Shown piece by piece: positions 8,137-16,584 of a stretch of DNA of 57,352 nucleotides (the stretch's first letter is position 1; every line of letters starts with the position of its first letter). Made by a program: the position numbers and the translations under genes. The DNA lies in the NCBI RefSeq assembly GCF_938041645.1, contig NZ_CALIST010000073.1, positions 1 through 57,352 of the forward strand. The letters run 5' to 3'. Origin of the DNA: an uncultured Campylobacter sp. GTDB taxonomy: Bacteria > Campylobacterota > Campylobacteria > Campylobacterales > Campylobacteraceae. Under the pieces are notes generated by a model. That model was not told the DNA's origin and did not search any database. It worked only from the letters and a program-made list of their open reading frames with translations.

Positions 8137-8967
8137 TTATTTTCCTTTCCTTCTTGAAATTATAAGCTTATCGCTCGCTTTTTTATGGCGAGTTTTATAG
8201 CCCTTCGTCGGTTTACCCCACGGAGTTACCGGATGGCGACCGGAGTTTTTCTTACCCTCGCCACCGCCGTGCGGGTGATCGACCGGGTTCATCGCAGAAC
8301 CTCTGGTTTGAGGACGGATACCTCTGTGGCGGTTACGTCCGGCTTTACCAATGACGACGTTTGCCCACTCTTCGTTACCCACTACGCCGATACTGGCCAT
8401 ACACTCTGCAAGCACTCTTCTCATCTCGCCGCTAGGCAGACGTAGAATGACATATTTTTCCTCTTTACCCATAAGCTGAGCATAACCTCCTGCGCTACGT
8501 GCCATTTGAGCGCCTTTGCCGGGTTTTAACTCGATATTGTGCAGGATAGTTCCCACAGGGATGTTTTTCATCTTCATCGCGTTGCCAGGTTTAATATCTA
8601 ATCCGCCCTCGGCAGCGGCTACTACGTCGCCCACATTAAGATCGTTAGGCTTGATAATGTAGCGCTTCTCGCCGTCTGCGTATGAGATCAATGCGATACG
8701 GCAGTTGCGATTCGGATCGTATTCGATTGCCTCAACCTTGCCAGGAACGCCGAATTTATTTCGCTTAAAATCGATAATTCTATAAAGTTTAGCGGCTCCA
8801 GCTTGTTTATGGCGGCTAGTAATGCGACCGTTATTGTTCCTTCCGGCAGCGGCAGGAATTTTAACGAGCAAGCCTCTAACGCTAGCTTTTGCAGTGATAT
8901 CCTCGCTGCTAAGCCCTGTCATAAATCTTCTACTTGGAGTATACGGTTTATAAGTTTTAATCGCCAT
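8137..8967 (-). CDS. rplB: 50S ribosomal protein L2
   Basis: Primary 23S rRNA-binding protein needed for subunit association and peptidyl transfer. At 276 residues it carries the near-universal C-terminal signature MNPVDHPHGGGEGK with the functionally important histidine, and the basic RHKKASDKLIISRRKGK tail. A one-base gap separates it from rplW. Confidence 0.98.
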   Translation of the reverse strand: MAIKTYKPYTPSRRFMTGLSSEDITAKASVRGLLVKIPAAAGRNNNGRITSRHKQAGAAKLYRIIDFKRNKFGVPGKVEAIEYDPNRNCRIALISYADGEKRYIIKPNDLNVGDVVAAAEGGLDIKPGNAMKMKNIPVGTILHNIELKPGKGAQMARSAGGYAQLMGKEEKYVILRLPSGEMRRVLAECMASIGVVGNEEWANVVIGKAGRNRHRGIRPQTRGSAMNPVDHPHGGGEGKKNSGRHPVTPWGKPTKGYKTRHKKASDKLIISRRKGK

Positions 8968-8968
8968 T

Positions 8969-9250
8969 TTACGCCTCCACGCTTTCTAGGCTTACGCCTT
9001 CAGGTAGTTTGACGTAGAATTTTTTCACATCGTTTCTAGCGCCAGTTCTGCCTTTAAATCTTTTTACTTTGCCATCCTGTCTTAAAGAATTTATCTTTAG
9101 CGGAGTAATCCCGAAATAGTTTTTTAAAACACTCTTTAGTCCGTTTTTCGTAACCGACGGGCTAGTTTGGATAACGACCACGCCGTTTTCTTGAAGACCG
9201 AGAGACTTTTCCGTATAAAGGATCGTTTTGATATCTGTTATATCTGCCAT
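8969..9250 (-). CDS. rplW: 50S ribosomal protein L23
   Basis: Exit-site protein that docks trigger factor and SRP. It is 93 residues, with the typical TEKS motif (ILYTEKSLGL) and a basic loop VKRFKGRTGARNDVKKFYVK. One base separates it from both rplD and rplB. Confidence 0.97.
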   Translation of the reverse strand: MADITDIKTILYTEKSLGLQENGVVVIQTSPSVTKNGLKSVLKNYFGITPLKINSLRQDGKVKRFKGRTGARNDVKKFYVKLPEGVSLESVEA

Positions 9251-9251
9251 T

Positions 9252-9866
9252 TTAGTCCTCTTTCACTATTGATTCAAATGCCGCTTTTTCGAATACGACC
9301 GAGCCGTAAACTGCGATTAGGTAAGCATTAACCTCACTTGTATCGATAACATAGCAATTTTTTAAATTTCTATAGGCCAAAAGGGTTTGTGCGTCCAGCT
9401 CGTTTTTAACGATCAGCGCATCTCTAACGCCCAGTTTCTTAATAAAATTTGCCGCATCTTTAGTTTTACCGCTTTTTAGCTCCAAATCGTCGAAGATAAA
9501 AATTTTACCCTCGTTTGCTTTCTCATTGATAGCAAATTCTAGTGCAAGACGTTTTTGCTTTTTATTGACCTTCTGCTCGTAATTTCGCTCGTTAGTCGGA
9601 CCGAATGCAACCGCGCCGCCTACCCAGACATTGGTTCTCGTTGAGCCCGCACGTGCGCCACCGCGACCCTTTTGTCGCCATGGTTTTTTGCCGCCGCCGC
9701 TAACCTCGGCGCGAGTTTTAGCGTTAGCGGTATTTGCGCGAAGCGAAGCAAGGTAAGATTTGACGTACAAATATAGATTGTGCGAATTGACTTCCGAAAA
9801 TTTCGCAGGGATTTCAATTTCGCTTGCTTTTTCTAGTTTTTCGTTAAGCACGCTTACTTTACTCAT
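9252..9866 (-). CDS. rplD: 50S ribosomal protein L4
   Basis: Exit-tunnel protein. In gamma-proteobacteria it also represses its own S10 operon; whether it does so here is unknown. It is 204 residues, with the long tunnel-reaching loop GGGKKPWRQKGRGGARAGST around residues 56-75. Its start overlaps the rplC stop by four bases. Confidence 0.97.
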   Translation of the reverse strand: MSKVSVLNEKLEKASEIEIPAKFSEVNSHNLYLYVKSYLASLRANTANAKTRAEVSGGGKKPWRQKGRGGARAGSTRTNVWVGGAVAFGPTNERNYEQKVNKKQKRLALEFAINEKANEGKIFIFDDLELKSGKTKDAANFIKKLGVRDALIVKNELDAQTLLAYRNLKNCYVIDTSEVNAYLIAVYGSVVFEKAAFESIVKED

Positions 9867-10441
9867 TTTACTATCCTTATTCTGCCCATTGCACCGTTAA
9901 ATCCAGGAACCGAGCCCTTAAGCACTAAAATTTTATTCTCGGCATCAAAGCTTACGACTTCGTTTTTAGCAGTGATCGTTTCGTTTCCAGTGTGTCCCGC
10001 CATCCTCATACCAGGCTGAACGCGACCGGGCCACTCGCAGTTGCCAATAGAACCAGGCCTTCGGTGGAAGCGGCTACCGTGCGCTGCAGGACCGCCCGCA
10101 AAACCATGACGTTTGATAACGCCCTGATAGCCCTTACCCTTGGATCTGAAGCTTACTTTTACGATCCTAGCTCCGCTCAAAACATCTAAATTTTGATCAC
10201 CAAGCTCGGCATTTTCTAAGCTTAGAGTCGCAAATTTATTAAATTCCTTGCTTAGGCTATATTTCTTTTGAATTCCGGCGATAGCTTTGTTATACGCTTT
10301 GCCGTCTGCGTAGGCTACGATAGCTTTTTTCTCATCGCAAACTTCGCAAATTTTGGTATTGATAAGTCGCAAAAGAGTCACGGGCATGCTGCTCGTGTCG
10401 ATCGTCCTACTCATACCTATTTTTTCTACGATATATTCCAT
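9863..10441 (-). CDS. rplC: 50S ribosomal protein L3
   Basis: Assembly-initiating large-subunit protein near the peptidyl-transferase centre. It is 192 residues, with the L3 signature VSFRSKGKGYQGVIKRHGFA and the central loop HGSRFHRRPGSIGNCEWPGR, where the PTC-facing extension lies. It is the second gene of the operon, 11 bases after rpsJ. Confidence 0.97.
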   Translation of the reverse strand: MEYIVEKIGMSRTIDTSSMPVTLLRLINTKICEVCDEKKAIVAYADGKAYNKAIAGIQKKYSLSKEFNKFATLSLENAELGDQNLDVLSGARIVKVSFRSKGKGYQGVIKRHGFAGGPAAHGSRFHRRPGSIGNCEWPGRVQPGMRMAGHTGNETITAKNEVVSFDAENKILVLKGSVPGFNGAMGRIRIVK

Positions 10442-10452
10442 TGTTTTACCCC

Positions 10453-10764
10453 TTATTTGCCCATCGCGTGAACTTCGACGTTGACTTCCGGAGCCAAATC
10501 AAGCTTAGTTAGCGAATCAACCGTATCCGGAGTCGCCGCTACGATATCTAGCATACGAGCGTGAATTTTCATCTCAAACTGCTCTCTGGAGTCTTTATTT
10601 ACGTGCGGAGATCTTAAAACGGTGTAGCGTTTAATCTTCGTAGGCATCGGCACGGGACCTCTGACGTCCGCACCTGTTCTTTTTACGGCTTCAACGATAG
10701 CCGAAACTGTGCGATCTAAAACTCGATGGTCATAAGCCTTGAGTTTTAACCTAATTTTTTGCAT
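10453..10764 (-). CDS. rpsJ: 30S ribosomal protein S10
   Basis: Small-subunit protein, also the NusE antitermination factor in other bacteria. The start is the ATG at 10764 (MQKIRLKLKAYDHRVLD), which gives the canonical 103 residues. An adjacent GTG one codon upstream is closer to the Shine-Dalgarno sequence AAGGA but would be atypical. It is the first gene of the 22-gene operon. The leader holds a small hairpin (GTCGC and GCGAC) between promoter and start. Confidence 0.97.
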   Translation of the reverse strand: MQKIRLKLKAYDHRVLDRTVSAIVEAVKRTGADVRGPVPMPTKIKRYTVLRSPHVNKDSREQFEMKIHARMLDIVAATPDTVDSLTKLDLAPEVNVEVHAMGK

Positions 10765-10827
10765 CACTTTTCCTTAATAAAGAACTTGTCGCAACGCGCG
10801 ACCCTTTGTTTCAAACAAAAGACGCAC

Positions 10828-10856
10828 ATTATATAAAAGCGCTCCCTTTTTGTCAA
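10828..10856 (-). promoter_or_regulatory. consensus sigma70 promoter of the ribosomal operon
   Basis: On the minus strand TTGACA (10856-10851) is followed after exactly 17 bases by TATAAT (10833-10828). Both hexamers match the E. coli consensus perfectly. The rpsJ start lies about 57 bases beyond the expected transcription start. Campylobacter sigma70 promoters normally lack a conserved -35 box, so this is an unusually strong arrangement, fitting for a ribosomal operon. Confidence 0.85.
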
Positions 10857-10909
10857 GAAAATAGCCAAATTTTATTGAAATATTTCCTTTTAATAAGGAA
10901 AATTTTAAA

Positions 10910-12250
10910 ATGCTCGCTATGAATGATCTAAAATTTTTTTACGAAAATCCGCCGGAATTTGCAGGCTTTATCCCGCGCAAAAGAGGTATCAGCTCTGCCA
11001 AAACCATAATCTACGGAGTGCTAAATTCCGGCAAAAGCGCCGTGCTGAAAAATGAAATTTCAGAGCTTAAAAAAGATGAAATTTTGTATCTAAATTTAGC
11101 TGATCTACGCCTTGAGGGGGCAGTAGCGAGTGATGCAATTTTTGCAGCTAGAAATAGTGCGGACAATATAAAGGCTAGCGAAGCAAATGAATATGAAATA
11201 AGTAGAAGAGCTATGCTTGGCGCAGATATTTCGGATATAGAAGAATTTTATCGCGCCGCCGTAAAAAATACAGATACAAAAAACGCAAGCGCAAATGGCT
11301 CAAACAATGCAAAAAAAGTGGAATCCTATGGAGCAGAAAACAGGAGTAAGAATTTCTTCCGCAAGATCAAAGAATTTTTAGCCGCCAACGAGCAAATTTC
11401 ATCGCTTTTTCTGGATAATTTTAGTAGCGCCGATTTTGAAATTTCATCGCTTAAAAGCTTTGCTGGAGGGCTAAATTTAAAGCACTTTATAATTTCTACT
11501 CGCGATAAAGAGTTAGTTTTGCCAGGCTTTGAGCGGATTGAGCTTTTGCCGCTTTCATTTGAGGAATTTATCGCCTTCGACAAGCGCCACAATGAGATAA
11601 ACTCGATGATTTCGGCATTTTTAGCCCAAGGCGGCGGCGCAAAAAACCCCTTCATAGCGCCTGCCGAAATTTTAGAATTTGAGCAGAGGCTGCTTGCGGC
11701 AAACTTTAGCCGCACGGAGATTTTAATCCTCAAAGAATGCCTAAGCTTCGTCCACGCCGCATTTAGCGCAAATAAAATTTACACCGCGCTAAAGCCGCGC
11801 ATCAAGATCTCCAAAGACGCCGTATACGGCACTATTGCCAAACTTGAGCGGGAAAATTTCATCAGATTTTTAAGCAAAGCTGGCGAGCCCGCGCGCGCAA
11901 AAAAACTATATTTTTCGCATTTTAATATGCGCGAAATTTTAACGAGCAAAAAGGACTTCTCGAAAAAATTTGCCAACGTCCTTTTTTGCGAGCTTTTGGG
12001 GCTAAATACACCAATTTTTTACACAAAAGAGTTGGATTTTTACCTGCCTGCTCTAAAGGTGGGGGTTCTCGTCATCCCATTCAGCGACGCGGACATTATC
12101 TTTTTAAAATTTCGTAAAATTTTAAGCGTGCTCAAGAGGCTTGGCATCACGAGCTTAAAAGTCGTTTCTATGGCAAACTCCAGTAGGCTCGAGATTGAGG
12201 GTATTCGCTGCGATGTCGTGCCGTTTCATGAGTTCGTGCTTAGCTTCTAA
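10910..12250 (+). CDS. AAA-type ATPase of the archaeal-ATPase/DUF234-like class
   Basis: A 446-residue P-loop protein. Walker A is GVLNSGKS at residues 36-43, and a Walker B-like strand LFLDNF lies near residue 165. The middle holds a winged-helix-like stretch (EILILKECLSFVHAAFSANK...GTIAKLERENFIRFL). The C-terminal part (TKELDFYLPALKVGVLVIPF) resembles the nuclease-like ends of prokaryotic ATPases of the DUF234/DUF4143 groups. I infer a cytosolic DNA- or protein-remodelling role, not a defined reaction. Residues about 120-145 (Asn/Ala/Lys-rich) look like a low-complexity insert. The gene is transcribed away from rpsJ; a second in-frame ATG lies at 10919. Confidence 0.75.
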   Translation: MLAMNDLKFFYENPPEFAGFIPRKRGISSAKTIIYGVLNSGKSAVLKNEISELKKDEILYLNLADLRLEGAVASDAIFAARNSADNIKASEANEYEISRRAMLGADISDIEEFYRAAVKNTDTKNASANGSNNAKKVESYGAENRSKNFFRKIKEFLAANEQISSLFLDNFSSADFEISSLKSFAGGLNLKHFIISTRDKELVLPGFERIELLPLSFEEFIAFDKRHNEINSMISAFLAQGGGAKNPFIAPAEILEFEQRLLAANFSRTEILILKECLSFVHAAFSANKIYTALKPRIKISKDAVYGTIAKLERENFIRFLSKAGEPARAKKLYFSHFNMREILTSKKDFSKKFANVLFCELLGLNTPIFYTKELDFYLPALKVGVLVIPFSDADIIFLKFRKILSVLKRLGITSLKVVSMANSSRLEIEGIRCDVVPFHEFVLSF

Positions 12251-12263
12251 TTATTGACATTTC

Positions 12264-12292
12264 ATATCATAAAAATATAAATTTTATGATAT
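12264..12292. promoter_or_regulatory. 11-bp palindrome overlapping a -10 box (candidate operator)
   Basis: Perfect inverted arms ATATCATAAAA (12264-12274) and TTTTATGATAT (12282-12292) flank a seven-base spacer. A TATACT hexamer at 12290-12295 overlaps the right arm, and the start codon of the next gene follows 38 bases later. The site fits a dimeric repressor operator that would block the promoter. A rho-independent terminator for the upstream ATPase is less likely because the stem has almost no G/C. Confidence 0.5.
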
Positions 12293-12332
12293 ACTTTTGG
12301 CAAACCCATATCAATTACATAAGGGGAAGCCG

Positions 12333-12668
12333 ATGATCAAATTAAAAGACAAACTCATTTATGAAACGCTAAAACTGGTCGAATCACAAGGTAAAGAGGG
12401 ACTTTTGTGTCGCAACAAGCAAAGCGATGCGGAGTTTATGAGACCCGTGAACGAATTCGCAGCCGCAAGCGGACGCAACTACACCTCGATCAAATCGACT
12501 CTTGACATAATTCATAAAAACTGGGGCTACCTGCAGCGCGAAAGCATTAAGGATACGGGGCTTGATGCGGGCAAGGCGTCGAAGATTTTCATCTACCGTC
12601 TATGCGAGTCAGGGCGAAACTTTATCGAAAAATACGAAAAAGCGCTCGTCCAAAACGCCGACAAATAG
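12333..12668 (+). CDS. small hypothetical protein, possible DNA-binding
   Basis: 111 residues starting at ATG 12333, chosen because AAGGGGAA lies immediately upstream; an in-frame TTG at 12297 lies inside the promoter region. The protein is soluble and charged, has no signal peptide, and reads as helical (LIYETLKLVESQGKEGLLCR...TSIKSTLDIIHKNWGYLQRE). The segment at residues 40-75 could be a winged helix. I do not recognise a family. The palindrome over its promoter would suit autoregulation. Confidence 0.7.
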   Translation: MIKLKDKLIYETLKLVESQGKEGLLCRNKQSDAEFMRPVNEFAAASGRNYTSIKSTLDIIHKNWGYLQRESIKDTGLDAGKASKIFIYRLCESGRNFIEKYEKALVQNADK

Positions 12669-12774
12669 CCCAAAATTAAAAATTTTAAGCGCTAATTAGA
12701 TAGAATTCTTTAATTTCACGTGGAGCGACAGAATTTCATTTTTATGCGACTCGCCTTAAAAAAAGGGGATGAAA

Positions 12775-12939
12775 ATGCTGGATTTTATAGTAAAAATGTT
12801 CGCCTGGAAAGCTGAATGGGAGGTAAAAAAGGAATATGACAAAGAATTTGGTGATCTATCCTCCATGCGCTCAATCTTGCGCTTTATAATACTTCTTATC
12901 ATACTTAGCATTTTGATTAAATTTCAATTAAGCGTATGA
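12775..12939 (+). CDS. 54-residue single-pass membrane protein
   Basis: Starts at ATG 12775 after AGGGGA and ends in TGA at 12937-12939. The first 30 residues are amphipathic and charged (FAWKAEWEVKKEYDKEFGD). Residues about 34-50 form one hydrophobic helix (ILRFIILLIILSILIKF). The stop overlaps the start of the next gene in ATGA, so the two small proteins are probably made as a pair. I do not recognise a family. It may be a small accessory subunit, or a toxin-like peptide, but nothing decides between these. Confidence 0.6.
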   Translation: MLDFIVKMFAWKAEWEVKKEYDKEFGDLSSMRSILRFIILLIILSILIKFQLSV

Positions 12940-13082
12940 AAGATACATTTTTAGATATTGCGCTCGTTTTATTTGGCATCGTCATGCTTGTCGCGATACG
13001 ACAAAAATCTTTATTAAAATTTACAATCTTCGTCGTGATTTTAGCGCTCGCCAGAGAGTTAATCATCAGGCTTTATGCCTAG
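12936..13082 (+). CDS. 48-residue membrane protein coupled to its neighbour
   Basis: Starts in the ATGA overlap at 12936 and ends at TAG 13080-13082. It consists of two short hydrophobic stretches, DIALVLFGIVMLVAI and FTIFVVILALA, separated by RQKSLLK, which predicts a two-helix hairpin. The four-base overlap implies translational coupling with the 54-residue protein. Family unknown. Confidence 0.55.
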   Translation: MKDTFLDIALVLFGIVMLVAIRQKSLLKFTIFVVILALARELIIRLYA

Positions 13083-13790
13083 TTTCGGCGAAACCGACGC
13101 GGATGGAATTTAAAATTTAAACGACAAAATGACGGCGCGGCGAAATTCGGCGGGCGCAAATTTTAAATTTCGCCGTAACCACACTATGCTTTTATCGTCG
13201 TTAGTAAATTCTACCGCACTTCAAGAATTGCCGCATCGATAAATCCAGCCTTTATCGTCAATGATAGATTTTACCCGCGGCGAGGATTTGCGCTTGATAC
13301 CGCGCTTTCTACTATCAGTGGCGGATTTCGCTCGTGCAAATGCGACGGAATTTCACTTGTGCGAACACGGCGGATTTTTTGCGGTGGCAGCAAAAATTAT
13401 AAACCAAATGAGCGGGTTAGAGCGTAAATTTTATAACGCTAAATTCCGCAGAAGCCCAAATTAATGCGATACAAATGTGAAATTCAAGCAAAAATTTTAA
13501 ATTTAGTAGCAAAATTCCGCACGCTGAAATCTTAAAATTTTATTTCATAAAATTCCGAGATTTAGGAATTAAATTTTGCAGTGAAGCGACAAATTTTACC
13601 TCAAAATTAAAATTATCACGCAAACCATCCCCGAAAATTCTAAAATTTCATCATCATAAAATTTTAAAATTCCAATGCTGTATTGCAAATATATTATTTT
13701 ATCAAACGTAGCGAAAAGCGAAATTTTGTATAAATCGCACTTGAAAATTTGACGGATTCTCGCGCAAACCGGCTCGAAATTCCGCCCTGT
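13083..13790. other. 708-bp intergenic region saturated with AAATTT-type words
   Basis: No convincing gene is visible. A 67-codon open frame at 13261-13464 lacks a Shine-Dalgarno sequence and has no recognisable protein character. I counted about 25 matches to RAATTY, where about one per kilobase is expected at even base composition. Many are nested in AAAATTTT or TAAAATTTT. No long inverted repeat or tRNA is visible. Confidence 0.6.
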
Positions 13791-14669
13791 TTACTCCACG
13801 TATCCGATAAATTCGCCATCGAAAGTATGCCTAACGTCGCCGCGAAAGTAAATTTTGCCTCCATCCCCTAAGCGCAAATTTAGCGTTTCACCGCTTGCGG
13901 GTATCACGCGGATGTCGGGAGTTAGCCCCATATTTTCGACGCCTGCGATGAAGCATGCTGCCATCCCCGTACCGCATGCGAGAGTTTCTGCCTCTACGCC
14001 ACGCTCAAAGGTGCGCACCTTTAAAATTTTGCTTGCGAGGCGGCTTTGAACTAACGCATAATTAACGTTAGCGTTATACTTTTCACGCAGATCGCGGGCT
14101 AGCGCGGCGTCGAACTCATTTAAATCGCTAACAAAAGTTACTAAGTGCGGCACTCCTGTGTTATAAAAATACCACGTTAGCCCTGCCTCCTCAAAGCTTT
14201 CGCCCAGGCGCTTAGGACGAGTTAACATTACCTCGACATTAGCTACTAACGCGTGAGCATTAGGACGCAGATTGAAAATCTCGCCAAAGCTTACATTGCG
14301 TAGCTCGCCTCGCATGCTCTCGCTCAAATTTCCGCCGAAAATACCGAAAATTTCACCGCTAATTACGCCTGCGCCGCTTAGGAATTTCATGCTCTGCCCG
14401 GCCAAAAAATTCTCATACGCATACATGCATACCGCGCGCGAGCCATTGCCGCACATATCGGCGCTGCTGCCGTCGCTATTGTAAAATTCCCACTCGAAAT
14501 TTATCCCCTCGATACCGTTAAATTTCGGTAGTACGACGATGAGCCCGTCGGCGCCCACCCCATCACGCCTATCGCATAGCTCGCGCGCTAGCTTGGATCT
14601 ATCCGCCTTAACAGAATCCGTAAAAATCACGAAATCATTTCCGCTCGCATTATATTTTGAAATTTTCAT
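13791..14669 (-). CDS. dapF: diaminopimelate epimerase
   Basis: Converts LL- to meso-diaminopimelate for lysine and peptidoglycan synthesis in the cytosol. Both catalytic cysteines are present: Cys73 in ADMCGNGSRA and Cys232 in TLACGTGMAA. The N-terminal substrate motif KYNASGNDFV is intact. At 292 residues it is longer than many Campylobacter homologues, with extra sequence around residues 100-130 (GEIFGIFGGNLSESMRGE). Start ATG follows GAGGT. The order dapF, coaE, purM is shared with other Campylobacter. Confidence 0.95.
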   Translation of the reverse strand: MKISKYNASGNDFVIFTDSVKADRSKLARELCDRRDGVGADGLIVVLPKFNGIEGINFEWEFYNSDGSSADMCGNGSRAVCMYAYENFLAGQSMKFLSGAGVISGEIFGIFGGNLSESMRGELRNVSFGEIFNLRPNAHALVANVEVMLTRPKRLGESFEEAGLTWYFYNTGVPHLVTFVSDLNEFDAALARDLREKYNANVNYALVQSRLASKILKVRTFERGVEAETLACGTGMAACFIAGVENMGLTPDIRVIPASGETLNLRLGDGGKIYFRGDVRHTFDGEFIGYVE

Positions 14670-14847
14670 TATCTACCTCGCAAATTTTAAAATTACTAAC
14701 GCTGCTCACTAACGCTTTATTAAAATTTTACTTCTATCTAAATTTAAGCGCATCGCTTATTTATAGGCTTTACTAAGACTAAAGTTACTAACTATCTTCT
14801 TTCGTAAGCCCATTTTGTTATGCGTTTTTCGCGCTTGATGTTAGAGC

Positions 14848-15768
14848 CTACCTCATAGTCTTTAAATGCTCGCAAGCATCAAATCTTCCGAGCTTGCAAG
14901 CCTTTTCATAAAGCTCGCGCGCCCTCTTTTTATCTTTCGCTACGCCCCAGCCTTTTTCGTATTGATACGCTAAATTTGAGCAGGCTAGCGGCTCGTCGCT
15001 TTTTTCGCACGCTTCGCTAAAATACTTCGCAGCAAGCGCATGATCCTTTTGCCCGCCGTCGCCCTTGAAATACGTAACGCCCAAATTTACGCATGAATCC
15101 GCGTGTCCTTGCTCGCAAGCCCTCGTAAAAAATGTCCTAGCCCTGTCCGCGTCCTTTTTCACGCCTTCGCCGAGAACATAGCTAAGCCCTAGGTTATGGC
15201 ACGCCTCTACCTGTCCCATCTTGCAAGCCTTGATCAAAAGTTCGATCGCCTTTTTCGTGTCTGGATAGACGCCGAGCCCCTTTTTATAGTTGTATGCAAG
15301 GCTCGCGCACCCCTCGCTGCTGTTTTTCTTGCAAGCATCGCTAAAAAGCTCATTCGCCCTCTTACGATCTTGCGTGACTCCCTGCCCGTCGTTGTAGAGC
15401 AGCCCCAAATAGACGCAGCCCTTCTGCTCGCCGAGCTTGCACGCCCTGTCGTAATAGCGCGCGGCCTGCTTGAAGCTTCTATTTGAGTCGTATGCGTAGC
15501 CTAAATTTGCACAATCCAGCGCGTTTTCCTCGCCGCCGGCGTCGCAATTGCGCTGCAGCTCGTTTATCACGCGGCTTAGTTTTTTACAATCCATCTCGCT
15601 TCCCGCGGCGCAGCCCTTCCTTAGATCGTCGATCTCCGCCGCAGCGCCCGTCGCAAACAGCGCGGAGAGCAAAACCGCTCGCGCCGTAAATTTCAACCGC
15701 TCTTTAAACGGCGTGCTTTTAAAATTTTGAAATTTAGCGCCCTTTTGGACGCGGCTACCGATCCTCAT
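14848..15768 (-). CDS. secreted Sel1-repeat (HcpA-like) protein
   Basis: 306 residues starting at ATG 15768, which has GGAGAAG at the right distance; an upstream in-frame ATG lacks one. A long basic N-region leads to a signal sequence (AVLLSALFATGAAA). The rest is about seven Sel1/TPR-like repeats of about 36 residues, with paired cysteines in most repeats (for example CKLGEQKGCVYLGLLYNDGQ). This is the pattern of the Helicobacter cysteine-rich proteins, whose repeats are disulfide-stapled in the periplasm. Its binding partner is unknown. It sits between dapF and coaE. Confidence 0.88.
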   Translation of the reverse strand: MRIGSRVQKGAKFQNFKSTPFKERLKFTARAVLLSALFATGAAAEIDDLRKGCAAGSEMDCKKLSRVINELQRNCDAGGEENALDCANLGYAYDSNRSFKQAARYYDRACKLGEQKGCVYLGLLYNDGQGVTQDRKRANELFSDACKKNSSEGCASLAYNYKKGLGVYPDTKKAIELLIKACKMGQVEACHNLGLSYVLGEGVKKDADRARTFFTRACEQGHADSCVNLGVTYFKGDGGQKDHALAAKYFSEACEKSDEPLACSNLAYQYEKGWGVAKDKKRARELYEKACKLGRFDACEHLKTMR

Positions 15769-15836
15769 CGCCTTCTCCTTTATTTTTAGTCTCATCTTAA
15801 TTCGCGTAGAAATTTTACGAGCTCTCGCGCAAAGGG

Positions 15837-16511
15837 CTAAATTTTATCTTTTAACTCTTTTAAAAATCTCTCCATCGCGGCCTTAAGCGCGGCAAGATCG
15901 CCGCTATTATCTATCACAAAATCCGCCATAGCGCGCTTTTGCTCGATATCCGTTTGCAGTTCCACGCGGTGCTTTGCAGCGGCATGATCCAGTCCGTTTC
16001 GCTTCATCACGCGCGCGATTAGCGTATCTTTAGGCGCATAAACGACCGCTACTTTATCAAAAAACTCATACCTCTTGCCCTCGAAAAACAGCGGAATATC
16101 GACGAAAAAAAGCTTTTCTTTCGCCTCCAAAGCCTGCGCCTGCGATAAAATTTCAGCCGTTATCTTTGGATGCAGCAGTGCTTCAAGCTTTGCAAGCTCC
16201 GCAGGGTTTTTAAACACCAGCTCGCCTAGCTTTTTTCGATCTACCGAAGCACGGTGCGCGGCCGAAATTTCCTCATCGCCGCTAGCGTCAAATTCCGCGT
16301 GCGAACTCAAATTTCTAGCCTGCGCGTCCTTTTGCACGACATATTGCGCGCCGAAAATTTCAGCCACCTGCGCGGCGCAGCGATCAAGAACGCAGTGCGA
16401 AATCTTATCGGCATCGATGATCTCAAATCCGCGATCAGCAAGCAGCTCGCAAACCGCGCTCTTACCACTTCCGATGCTGCCCGTAATGACGACGGCGTGT
16501 TTAAATTTCAA
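15837..16511 (-). CDS. coaE: dephospho-CoA kinase
   Basis: Phosphorylates dephospho-CoA in the last step of CoA synthesis. Walker A is GSIGSGKS at residues 11-18, followed by IIDADKISH and DRKKLGELVF, all family signatures. At 224 residues it is about 25 longer than usual. Residues about 61-88, between EIFG and DRKKLG, are a low-complexity stretch absent from typical CoaE. The start is TTG 16511 with AAAGG upstream. Confidence 0.95.
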   Translation of the reverse strand: MKFKHAVVITGSIGSGKSAVCELLADRGFEIIDADKISHCVLDRCAAQVAEIFGAQYVVQKDAQARNLSSHAEFDASGDEEISAAHRASVDRKKLGELVFKNPAELAKLEALLHPKITAEILSQAQALEAKEKLFFVDIPLFFEGKRYEFFDKVAVVYAPKDTLIARVMKRNGLDHAAAKHRVELQTDIEQKRAMADFVIDNSGDLAALKAAMERFLKELKDKI

Positions 16512-16584
16512 GGTGGGCCTTTATAGCGTTTTTATTCGATTTTAGCTAAAATCTGCGAAATTATACCATCTTGGAGGATAAAAT

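Noticed and set aside
12775..13082. Type I toxin-antitoxin locus
   Set aside because: Small membrane proteins are present, but I could not identify an antisense RNA promoter or a known toxin family, so I kept them as unknown coupled proteins.
13261..13464. 67-codon open frame in the dapF-upstream gap
   Set aside because: No Shine-Dalgarno sequence, composition shaped by AAATTT words, and no recognisable protein pattern.
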